DNA of 64,000 bases. Origin: Jaltomata sinuosa (Eukaryota; Streptophyta; Magnoliopsida; Solanales; Solanaceae). The stretch lies in contig QJPP01004085.1 of the NCBI GenBank assembly GCA_003996215.1, forward strand, positions 33,607-97,606, in the 5' to 3' direction. The notes beneath the pieces were generated by a model. That model worked only from the letters and a program-made list of their open reading frames with translations. It was not told the DNA's origin and did no database searches. Below, piece after piece: positions 34,965 to 44,339 of this stretch (the stretch's first letter is position 1; every line of letters starts with the position of its first letter). The position numbers and the translations under genes are program-made.

Positions 34965-35278
34965 TGTAATATCCCTCTAGGTCATTTTCTTGTTTTTCAT
35001 GCTTTTTATGCATTTTGAAATTTTCAACAGTGACTACAGGTCATTTATGACTTGTCGGGACTGACAATTTGGTTCCTGGGTAGTTCATTTGTGTTTTAAG
35101 CCCATTTACCTGTTTTGAAACTCTTAAAGCTGGTTGAGTTGACTTTAGTCAACATCCGGAGAAGACAGCCTCAGATTAAAATTTTTTCCGTGTTGTTAGC
35201 TCCGAAATGTTGACTTTGGGCTAGAAGGACCTTTTGTTTGGGTCCCGAGACTTCCGGACTTATTTTGGGCTATTGGGT
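34965..35278 (+). repeat. RE3 3' LTR, first 314 bp
   Basis: Starts TGTAATATCCC, matches 31745-32060 and stops where RE4 begins (TGCCACAAC at 35279). Contains GTTGAC-TTTA-GTCAAC (35138-35153). Confidence 0.7.
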
Positions 35279-35446
35279 TGCCACAACATGATTTCTCAGG
35301 TCATGATGGTACCTACAATATCCCTGTAGGCGTATCAATCCCCATGGTCTGGAATGGTATTAATATGCCACTAATAAAGAAAAGCACGTACAAGAAAGAG
35401 TAATAAGCAGCAGAATGTAAAGAAGACATAAAAAGAGAAGACAACC

Positions 35447-35488
<42 letters not shown>
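35279..35488 (-). repeat. RE4 3' LTR, piece 3 (sense end), with TA microsatellite
   Basis: Matches the first 200 bp of the RE2 LTR as read on the plus strand (TCAGGTCATGATGG, CCTACAAT). Ends in a (TA)n run from about 35450 to 35488, in which RE5 is inserted. Confidence 0.75.
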
Positions 35489-35495
<7 letters not shown>

Positions 35496-35661
35496 CCTTT
35501 CGGTCATCTTCGTATTTACGCATTTATTGTACTGTTAGAGCTTTCCTGTAGCGACCCCAAGTTATTTATGGCTTGCTGGGACCGGTAGTTTGGTGCCCTG
35601 GTCATTCTTTTGGTTGGTTTGGCTGTTTGCCTATTTTAGGGTCTTAACTTAGAATATCGTT

Positions 35662-35997
35662 GACTTTGGTCAATATTCTTAGTAAACATGCTCGGAATCA
35701 AATTCTAACAGTTCCGTTAGCTCCGATGCGTGAAGTTTGGTCTAGAAGGATCCTTGATCAGGTTATGGGAGCTTTAGGTTTTGTTTTGTTTTGGTTTTTG
35801 TGTTTTAGCGAAATTGAACTTGAAAGTTTGACTTTGGTCAATATTCGGAGAAGACAGCCTCAGATAAAAATTCTGACAGCGCTGTTAGCTCCAGAATGTC
35901 AACTTTGGGCTAGAAGGACCTTTGGTTCGGGTCCCGAGGTTTCTGGACTTGTTTTGGTACTTGGTGTTCCATTTTGAAAAGCGAGGCCTAAAGTTGT
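35662..35997 (+). repeat. 168-bp diverged tandem module in U3
   Basis: GACTTTGGTCAATATTC recurs at 35662 and 35830, each followed by TTCTGACAG/TTCTAACAG, GTTAGCTCC and CTAGAAGGA. The 3' LTR has the same doubling at 44472 and 44641; RE3 has one copy. Confidence 0.65.
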
Positions 35998-36183
35998 TCT
36001 TGGGTGTGGGACCCAATTTTTGTGCTATCAACCTCCATTGGGGTTTTTGTCAATATCATTGAGTCTGAAATGCCATTTTTAGTCGAATAGCTCTACTCGT
36101 TTGAGTTTGCAGGACCCCAGATGTGTTTCTGTGGGTCTGTCGAGGTAAAATTCTTGTTGAGAATTGATGTTTCCAGCTGGTGC

Positions 36184-36440
36184 GTCATGGCACTAGCATG
36201 GCCTTCGCATACACGGTGGCTGCCCGCATTCGCGTAGGATAATGCCAGCCGTCCCTCTGCCCTTTCCTTCGCGTAGGCTCTCGCCAGGTTGCATTCGCAG
36301 GCCCGCTTTCACGGTGGCCTAGCCGCGTTTGCGCAAGGCAGGCGCCTGGCCTAGCTAGCGCTTGGCCTTCGCGTGCATGTCGGCTGCCCATGTTTGCATG
36401 CCCCGCATAGGCGGTGGCCTGTCGCATTCGCGAAGGATTG
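36184..36440. promoter_or_regulatory. TTCGCG-rich array upstream of RE5 TATA-like box
   Basis: Repeats of (G/C)CATTCGCG, CCTTCGCGT and GGTGGC words across 250 bp, 10 bp before TATTTAAG. The 3' LTR array at about 44990-45250 is related but has lost several CpG sites. Confidence 0.6.
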
Positions 36441-36450
36441 GGCCAGCAAC

Positions 36451-36458
36451 TATTTAAG
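36451..36458 (+). promoter_or_regulatory. TATA-like box of RE5
   Basis: TATTTAAG; second copy at 45264-45271. Confidence 0.45.
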
Positions 36459-38162
36459 CTGTCCATTACGTTTTTCTAGCCCTCATCTCTCATTTCCCCC
36501 AACTCTAACACACCCAAAACACTCTCTAATTTGCTCAAATCAGTGCACCCTTGTAGAATTCTTATTCCCTTGATAAAGTCTTGCTCCGTTGGCATTTTTG
36601 TAAGTTTCTCCTCTTCTCCATAGTTGTCATCTCCATTGGTATAAATCATCATTGTTGCCATCTTCTCAAGCTCAATTTTTTTTTGTAGAATCTATTCATG
36701 TGTGAGGTTGCATGCTCCGTGGGCTCATCCAATTCATATCCCTTGGCATAATTCTCTCCTTTAGGTAGGTGATTCTTGTCAATTTCCGATTTTCATTCTT
36801 AATTCTCCATTATATGGTTTCTTAACTTTAGGGGCTGTTTTAGCTCGAATTTACTGCCCAAATTCCTTGATTTCCCGGGCATGTACTGCCATGGTCTTGA
36901 TGATCATAATGTGAGTTTCATTTTCGGTTTCGAGTTGCGGGGCCCACAGGCCTGCCGGTGACCCGAATTTCGACTATGGGTATCGTTAGACTCATTTTAT
37001 TGCATTACTTACATTTTTGATAGTTTGATCATCTTTTGGGGTTCTCATAGTGATTCGGGCATGGATATCATTGTCCCAGTAGCTTGTCATCGGACGACAG
37101 GTAGGTTACGGTCTAAACTCCCTAGACTTAGCATATATCAGATAAAGTTGTACTAATTGACATCCATGGGTTAAGTTATTAGCTTGACATCATAGAACAT
37201 TGACTGATTTTTCCTGTCCATGCCATTCTTTCTTCTGTTGTGTGTAGTACTCTTCGCAGCTTGATGTTATCACCCTTGTAGTCCTGTGTGACCTTCTTTT
37301 GACTCTGGACCATAGATGGTGGGTTATTCGGGGGTGTCCGTGAGTCCCAAACATCATTATCGCGATTTTAGGCTAGTTATGTGTATTGTAGAGCGATTGG
37401 AGCCTGTGTCAGGCCGATAGGTTGATTGTGGGTCGGACCCCACTATTGTGATTGTGTACACCACTCATCATGCATATAAAAGGATTTTCTTCATGATTTA
37501 CTATAGTTTTGGCTTCGGGCCTTCTATTGATCATTTCTAAACCTTGCATGGCCCGTGGGGCTCATTTTCGGTAAAATTTATTATAAAATGGTTGGGTACC
37601 ATCTTAATGGATCTTCTTGGGGTGAGAGGAAATAAAAAGAAGGTTTTATCACTATTTCTACTCTTACTAGATTCAGCGGGGCCGAGGGCTAGACTTGTTT
37701 TACTGCAACGTCCAGGGTGACCCTAGGCTCTGCGGGGCCGTGCGTTAGGACTTTGACTTACTATTTTAGACCTGGTTACTCTTCAGGCAGCTAGACTTGG
37801 GGATTTTTGAGATTGCGGGACATCTAGTATATTGGTCGGGTGCCTTCATGGACCTTGCCATTTCGGACTAGGGGCTACGTGCTGCGAGTGCCGGAGGGTG
37901 GTTATATGGCATAGTAGGGGTATACGGGTGTGACCTTCTATGGATCCTGTCTTCTGGGCCTTATAGGATGCCGGAAGCGGGTAACATACGGTACTACTAT
38001 CACTCTTGACTTAGCATGGCATATCATATCATTCATCTACGTGATGTACCATCCTTTTTGCTCTTTGTTGATTGTACGCTCCTGTAGTATGGGATGCCGG
38101 AGGGTTTGTTTTCACTTGATTGCGTTCCTCGGTTGTATAGGCATTCAGGGGACTGTAGGTAG

Positions 38163-38250
38163 ACTCTTTATTACCTTATCGCTATACTGCACCCTGTCAT
38201 GGTTATACTCTTTGTTACCTTATCGCTATACTGCACTCTGTCATGGTTAT
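38163..38250 (+). repeat. 44-bp tandem duplication private to RE5 5' LTR
   Basis: Units 38163-38206 and 38207-38250 (ACTCTTT.TTACCTTATCGC start); the 3' LTR has a single copy near 46998-47042. Confidence 0.8.
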
Positions 38251-39086
38251 ATGTTTGATATTGGATACTGCAAGGTTGTTAGTTTTTGACTTGAGATTGG
38301 TATGATTAGTTTGGTTAATAATTCCTGTTTTCCGAGCATGCCTACCTTTATTCTTCTCCTCCCTTCCCTTGTACTTGAGGTTACCAGTATACCGTCCACT
38401 TCTGAAACTTGTTATGTATATATTGTTATTGCAAGGACCCTAGGTGCTTCGCTTCCTACTTTCACCTGTGCCTGTTGTGTATATATTTTACTTGCTAGCC
38501 TTGCATGTTGTTTCTGTTGTCTTCCCTCTGGGCTAGTTCCTGTGTGACTTTTTGTAGATTCCCGTGACTACTTGTTTCTATTCTGTTTGTTACTATGCGT
38601 TTATCTTATATTCGCATTTGATGCTCATACTACACTTTGCATCTTCTGGTGTAGATCCTAGTGTGAGCCATCGCTGCTAGCTCGTGGGAGACTCGTGCTT
38701 GGAGATTTTAGACCCGTCCCGGACTGAGGGTGAGCTCTTGGCGGCTGAAGATAGCTTTTAGTTTATCTTTTTCTTTATGTACTCTATTACTACTCGGAGA
38801 CATTTGTGTATATATTATTTTGGATCCTTTTGTACTCCTTATATATAGGTCTGACTCTATACTGTGATACCAGATTTTGGGTTTGGTTTAGCTTCTGCAT
38901 ATGTATGTATATATTCCTGTTATCTATTTTCTTCATCTTGTTCCGTTGCTTCCGCCTATTAAACTATTCTTCCGCTTAAATTATTAGATAGTAGCCCATT
39001 ACTGACCGTTTCAGGCTACGGGGATTGGTTCACCTACTGGGGTGTTGTAGGTGCCATCATGACCGAGAAATTGGGTTGTGACAGCT

Positions 39087-39098
39087 TGGTATCAGAGC
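39087..39098 (+). other. RE5 primer-binding site (tRNA-iMet)
   Basis: TGGTATCAGAGC, three bases after the 5' LTR. Confidence 0.9.
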
Positions 39099-39295
39099 CT
39101 AGGTTCACCAGTATCATTGGTATAGGAGCCAATGTTTAGTAGAGTCCTACGGATTGAGGCGGAGACGTCCGTACTCAATCTTTTTGAGGCTATAGTGACA
39201 TCTTACAAAAAATGGACTTTTCTTATTTCTCTCTCGTGCGTAGTATCCTCGAAAGTTTCTGGAAATCTCACTTATTCTGGTTCACTCTTCCACAG

Positions 39296-40890
39296 ATGGC
39301 TCGTACGAGATCATCAACATCGGGCGGAGATGAGCCTCCGACTGCAGCTAGGGGCCGGAGAGGTCGTAGATCTAGGGGTCAAGGATTCCCCTGAGGAGCA
39401 TCACCTGCCAGAGCTACTAGAGTTAAGAGAGAGACCGACTATAATCATAAGCCAGAGTTTTCTCCTGAGCCGCAACATATGGACCTGGGGACAGGCCAGA
39501 TGCCACCAGCTCCAGTACCAGTTTCTGGGCCAGCTTTAGCCCCAGCTAAGTCTTCGGATATTTGGGGTTTACTTATTCTGCTATTATGTATGATTGGAGA
39601 GAGACCTTCTAAGGCAGCAAAGACATCTGCTCAAGGGGCAGCCCTGGGTGCACCAAGTTTAGAAGCGCAGCCTACCACTTCGGCTCCCCGTGCCGAGGTT
39701 ATTTTGGTTCCCTTAGTTGCACATCCTATTCCTTCCCACTCGGTTATGACAGAGACGGAGTAGAAGACATTGGGTAGATTCTTGAGATTCACACCTCTGT
39801 GTTTTTCTGACACTCCTGGACAGGACCCACATGATTTTATTACTACATGTGAGGAAATGTTGCATTATTTGGGGTTGTTGGAGACTCTCGAGGTCAGTTA
39901 TACTACATATCAGTTGAAGGGCCCAACGAAGTTATGGTGGAGGTCCCAGGTTGCTTGCATACCAGCATCGTCACCTCATTTGGCTTGGTTAGAGTTTTAT
40001 GAGGCCTTTATGGCCAAATTCTTGCCACAAAGCGATAGAGAGAGTCGGAGAGAGGAGTTCACTAGACTTTATAAGGATATTATGACCGTCTCAGAGTACG
40101 AGACCCATTTCCATTAGCTTTCTCCATTTGGGGCCATGATTATTCCTATTGAGTCTGACAGAGTTCGTAGATTTGTCTGGGGGCTACATAGAGAGTTTAG
40201 AGAGCCTGCAGAGATATTGGTTGATAGTTCTCGGTCATTCCAGGCTATTGCAGACTATGCCCATACTGTATAGGATTCATGTCATCATAACACCGGGGTC
40301 AGAGATAAGAGGCCTCGACATCAGGGTGGCCACAGTGGTTCTAGACATCGTGGTAGAGGTTAAGGCGAGAGGGGCCGAAGTTTTTAGCCATAACAGCAAC
40401 AGTGCCAGACTAGTCGACCGGTTTAGGCTTCACTTCAGTCTTCTGGTTCTCAATTTGAGTAGGGTCAGAGTAGTCAGCGTGGTCACAGTGGTCAATCTTG
40501 GAGAGGTCCTACTTCTGGGGCATCAGGCCGAGGTGGCCACACAGGTTCAGCGAGTTCATCTCCGCAGGGTGGGCCTCCAGGGCCTTGATATGAGTGTGGA
40601 GTTAATGGTCATTTTGCAAGAGATTGCCCCCAGCGGGGCACAACCTGCTATGAGTGTGGAGTTAGTGGTCATTTTGCTAGAGATTGCCCCCAGCGAGGTG
40701 CAGTGCAGCCAGCCACTCTACCGACTCAGCCTATTTGCTCAGTTTAGCCACCGACTTGAGGAGGTGGTGGTAAGGGTAGAGATGGTGGCCCATGAGGCAG
40801 GACAGGTTGTAAGGATGGTGGTCGGTCAGGTAGAGGTCATCTTCAGTTCTATGCGGTCCCTGGGAGACCGGAGGCCAAGTCCTCGGATGC
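39296..40890 (+). pseudogene. gag: RE5 gag, broken by nonsense codons
   Basis: Starts MARTRSSTSGGDEPP at 39296 and can be followed in one frame. Stops lie at 39392-39394 (TGA), 39761-39763 (TAG), 40115-40117 (TAG) and 40586-40588 (TGA) among others. Capsid-like text includes PGQDPHDFITTCEEMLHYLGLL (39815-39880 region) and KLWWRSQVAC, the conserved core of chromovirus gag. The C-terminal end has two tandem zinc knuckles, the first spoiled by the 40586 stop. A 248-codon frame at 40149-40895 is one base off and is a shadow. Confidence 0.8.
40586..40687 (+). other. Tandem zinc knuckles from a 60-bp duplication in RE5 gag
   Basis: Knuckle 1 (40586-40627) has TGA in place of the first Cys, then YECGVNGHFARDC. 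Knuckle 2 (40646-40687) is intact CYECGVSGHFARDC. The copies start exactly 60 bp apart and are nearly identical. RE6 has one knuckle at this place. Confidence 0.8.
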
Positions 40891-40891
40891 T

Positions 40892-41311
40892 GTGAATACA
40901 TGTATGATTTTTGTATGTCGTCAGCCAGCTTATAATTTATTTGATCCTGGATCCACTTGGTCATATGTATCTGCCTACTTTCTGCCTTGTTTAAGGTTGG
41001 CTAGTGAGTCGTTATCTGTGCCTATTTCTATTTCGACCCCTGTAGGAGATTCTTTAGTAGTGGATCAGATTGTGAGATCTTGTTTGATATCTCTTGGTGA
41101 TTTTGAGACTTGGGGTGATTTGATGATCCTTGATATGTTAGATTTCAATGTGATACTGGATATGGACTGGTTATCCCCTCACCGCGCAGTTTTGGATTGT
41201 TATGCCAAGACCGTTGCCATAGCGTGCCCAGTGTATCCCCAGTTGTGTGGTAGGGTTCTATCAGTCGCGCCTCATCTAGGATCATCTCTTATATTTGAGA
41301 TAGGAAGTTGA
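40892..41311 (+). pseudogene. pro: RE5 aspartic protease
   Basis: In the gag frame, beginning at a GTG and thus internal to gag-pro. Active-site region reads LFDPGSTWSYVSAYF (DPG in place of DSG/DTG, as also in RE6, so probably normal for this family). Then come the VILDMDWL element, with Asp for the Gly of RE6's GMDWL, and the SPHRAVLDC end. A one-base deletion near 41222 moves the frame before RT, and the reading ends at 41309-41311. Confidence 0.78.
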
Positions 41312-41379
41312 TTTCCCGTGGGTGTTTAGCTTATCTAGCATATGTTCGAGATGCTAGCGCTGACCCTTAGTCTCCTAAG

Positions 41380-42437
41380 TATGTTCCTGTGGTTAGAAAC
41401 TTCCTAGATGTGTTTCCTACCGACCTGCCAGGCCTTCCACCTGAGAGAGATGTTAATTTCTCCATTTAGTTAGAGCCGGGCACTAGGCCCATCTCCATTC
41501 CTCATTACTGTATGGCTCCTGTTGAGTTGAAAGAGCTTAAGGAGCAGCTCCAGGATTTGTTGGCTAAGGGGTTCATTAGGCCGAGTGTGTCTCCTTGGAG
41601 TTCTCCTGTTCTGTTTGTTAAGAAGAAGGATGGTCGATGCGGATGTGTATTGATTATCAGCAGTTGAATAAGGTAACAGTGAAGAATAGATATCTGATGC
41701 CAAGGATTGATGACTTGTTTGATCAGATTTAGGGTTCAGCTGTGTTTGCAAATATTGATTTGAGGTCCGGCTATCATCATTTGAGGATTAGAGCGGAGGA
41801 CATCCCTAAGACAGCATTCGAGACACGTTACGACTACTATGAGTTCCTGGTGATGTATTTTGGGTTGACTAATGCCCCCACAACTTTCATAGACTTGATG
41901 CACAGGGTGCTTAGCCCATACTTGGATATGTTCATGATAGTCTTCATAGTTGACCTTCTGATATACTCCTGGAGTAGAGATAAGCATGAGCAGCACTTGA
42001 GGACTGTACTTCTGACTTTGAGAGATCATCGGTATTATGCCAAGTTCTCAAAGTTTGAGTTTTGGCTTTAGTCAGTTGCATTGCTAGGGCACATGGTGTC
42101 TAAGGAAGGGATTAGAGTTGTTCCGGGTAAGATTTCAGTGGTTCATGATTGGCCTAGACCTACTACTGTTACCAAGGTTCGCGACTTTGTTGGGTTAGAA
42201 AGTTACTACAGGAGGTTCATTCAGGGATTTTCTTCCATAGCAGCACCCTTGACTATGCTGACTAGGAAAGATGTTCCATTTCAGTGGTTGGATCAGTGCG
42301 AGGATATCTTCCAGAGGCTTAAGGCCTTATTAACTTCATCTCTAGTGTTGACTTTGCCGGTCGAGGGTCAGTGTTTTATCGTGTATTGTGATGCTTCTGG
42401 GGTTGGTCTTAGTTGTGTCTTAATGCAGCAGGGCTGA
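41380..42437 (+). pseudogene. pol: RE5 reverse transcriptase and start of RNase H
   Basis: A second one-base loss near 41634 puts the rest in a third frame, readable at 41742-42071 and 42081-42437 with a stop between. RT words: ANIDLRSGYHHLRI, KTAFETRYDYYEFLV, and the catalytic box FIVDLLIYS, where Val (41949-41951) replaces the first Asp of FIDD. That change alone would abolish polymerase activity. It continues with LGHMVSKEGIRV and the RNase H start CDASGVGL. Confidence 0.82.
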
Positions 42438-43250
42438 GTGATAGCATATACGTTGAGGCAGCTGAAGATTCACGAGTGCAACTACCCCACTCATGACTTA
42501 GAGTTGGCGGCGGTAGTCTTCACGCTCAAGATTTGGAGGAACTACTTATATTGAGTTCATTGTGAGATATTCACCGATCACTGTAGTCTTAAGTACATTA
42601 CCAGTCAGCGAGAGCTAAACTCAAGGCAAAGGAGATGGATTGAGTTGCTGAAGGACTACGATTTTACTATTCTATACCATCCGGGCAAGGCAAATGTGGT
42701 AGTGGATGCCTTGAGTCGGAAGGCGGTTAGTATGGGAAGCCTAGCTTCACTTTTAGTTTCTGAGCGACCGTTGGCCTTTGACATCCAGTCCTTTGCTAAC
42801 CGTTTGGTTAGGCATAACTTGTCGGATCCTAGCAGAGTTCTTGCTAGTATTGAGGTTCGTTCTACTCTAGTTGATCAGATTCAGAGCTGACGGTTTGAGG
42901 ATCAAAGTTTATGTGACCTTATGATCAGGTAGTTCGGGGTGAGGCCAGCCAGGCTACTTTGGGTTCCGATGGTATTCTGAGATTCGATACCCGTCTTTGT
43001 GTTCCAAGAGTTAGAGATTTGATTCAGTTGATACTTCATGAGGCACATTATTCTAGATACTTCATTCATCCTGGCGCAGCGAAGATGTATAGATATTTGA
43101 GACAACTTTACTAGTGGAGTGGTATGAAGAGGGACGTAGAGGAGTTCGTGTCTCGATGCTTGAACTGTCAGCAGGTTAAGTTCGAGCATATGAGGCCTGG
43201 TGGCTTGATATAGCGACTTCACATTCCTGAGTGGAAGTGGGAAGGGATTA
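42438..43250 (+). pseudogene. pol: RE5 RNase H end and integrase zinc finger
   Basis: 42645-42890 encodes LKDYDFTILYHPGKANVV, VDALSRKAVSMGS and the linker, in the RT frame. The RNase H Asp-His motif (42577-42590 region) is altered. The HHCC finger lies at about 43030-43190 with broken frames; CLNCQQVK is readable near 43160. Confidence 0.7.
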
Positions 43251-43252
43251 CT

Positions 43253-43740
43253 ATGTATTTCATGGTTGGTTTGCCTCGTACTTCCTGGGGTTTTGATTCC
43301 ATTTGGGTGATTGTGGATCTGCAAACTAAGTCAGCCCATTTCTCGGTGGTTCAAACTTTGTACAGTGCCAAGAGGTTAGCTCAGATCTATATTCGTGAGG
43401 TTGTTCAATTGCATGGGGTCCCAACTTCTATCAATTCAGACCGTGACACTCAATTCACATCTCATTTCTAGAGAGCTATACAGAGGGATTTGGGTACAGA
43501 GGTTCAGCTTAGCACTGCTTTCCACCCTCAGATGGATGGCCAGTCCGAGAGGACTATTCAGGTCCTGGAGGACATGCTCTGGGCTTCTGTTCTAGACTTT
43601 GGAGGTTCATGGGATCGATTTGTGCCTTTAGCCGAATTTGCTTACAATAATAGCTTTCATTAGAGCATCGACATGGCACCATTCGAGGCGTTGTATGGTA
43701 GGCGTTGCAGATCGCCGGTTTGTTAATTTGATGGGTTAAA
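43253..43740 (+). pseudogene. pol: RE5 integrase core
   Basis: 43253-43471 reads MVGLPRTSWGFDSIWVIVD and SINSDRDTQFTS (second catalytic Asp kept), then a stop in place of the residue after HF. The first catalytic Asp of MDF is replaced (MYFMV). The Glu region (GQSERTIQ) is readable at about 43540-43560 in the same frame. DNA integration would not be possible. Confidence 0.75.
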
Positions 43741-43792
43741 GTCCAGACTGCAAAGTATAGATTTGCTTAGAGATTCCTTAGACTGAGTTCAT

Positions 43793-44280
43793 TTGATACA
43801 GGATAGACTTAGAGCATCCCAGAGTAGGAAGAGGAGCTACGCTGATCGTAGACTTCATTCCTTGGAGTTCAGTGTTGGTGACTTGGTATTCTTTCGAGTA
43901 TCGCCCGTGATGAGATTTGGTCGGCAGGGCAAGCTTTCCCCCAGGTTCATTGGGCCATTTGAGATTCTACAAAGGGTTGGTAGTGTCACATGTTAGCCTT
44001 GCCTTCGATGTTTTAAGTTGTGCATCCCATTTTCCATGTCTCGATATTGTGCTGGTATGTTCCAGATGAGTCTCATATGTTGCATTGGGATTCGATTCAG
44101 TTAGACGAGAGTTTAACCTTTGTTGAGGAGCCGATAACTATTCTTGCCAGAGATATTAGAAGGTTGAGATCTAGGGATATCCCGGTTGTGAAAGTTCAGT
44201 GGAGACATCATCCAGTCTAAAAGGCTACTTGGGAGACCAAGAGTGAGTTGCATTCTTGGTATCCACAGTTGTTTGAGCCT
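43793..44280 (+). pseudogene. pol: RE5 integrase C-terminus and chromodomain
   Basis: 43793-43996 has KRSYADRRL, VGDLVFFRVSP and GKLSPRFIGPFEIL (GPY/F module). After a frame change, 44020-44220 encodes HPIFHVSILCWYVPDE and the chromodomain FVEEPITILARDIRRL..IPVVKVQWRHHPV. A stop follows, then KATWETK..WYPQLF completes it. In this family the chromodomain is thought to steer integration to marked chromatin. Confidence 0.78.
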
Positions 44281-44300
44281 TCAGGTACTACCTTCTTCTT

Positions 44301-44339
44301 GACTTTCGAGGATGAAAGTCTTTTTAGTAGTGGATATAG
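44301..44339 (+). other. RE5 polypurine region with GACTTTC/GAAAGTC hairpin
   Basis: GACTTTCGAGGATGAAAGTC at 44301-44320, then TTTTTAGTAGTGGATATAG directly before the 3' LTR. Confidence 0.7.

Larger units (their letters stand above)
31745..35278 (+). mobile_element. RE3: internally deleted chromovirus, 3' LTR cut by RE4
   Basis: 5' LTR 31745-34344, iMet primer site 34348-34359, then only 620 bp of interior before the 3' LTR start at 34965. The interior joins the first codons of gag to the integrase C-terminus. The 3' LTR runs only 314 bp before RE4's LTR starts at 35279; the rest must lie beyond RE4, probably outside the window. The 314-bp overlap with the 5' LTR is clearly diverged (roughly 80 percent by eye), so it is old. 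Confidence 0.78.
35489..39083 (+). repeat. RE5 5' LTR
   Basis: 3595 bp, TGATGGCCC to GTTGTGACA. It has two copies of a U3 module with TTGAC/GTCAA pairs (from 35662 and 35830), a TTCGCG-rich array (36184-36440), a TATTTAAG box (36451-36458), hairpins at 37667-37692 and 37771-37787, and a private 44-bp duplication (38163-38250). Confidence 0.82.

Noticed and set aside
40149..40895. 248-codon plus-strand frame
   Set aside because: One base off the gag frame that carries the zinc knuckles; no gag motif in this reading.
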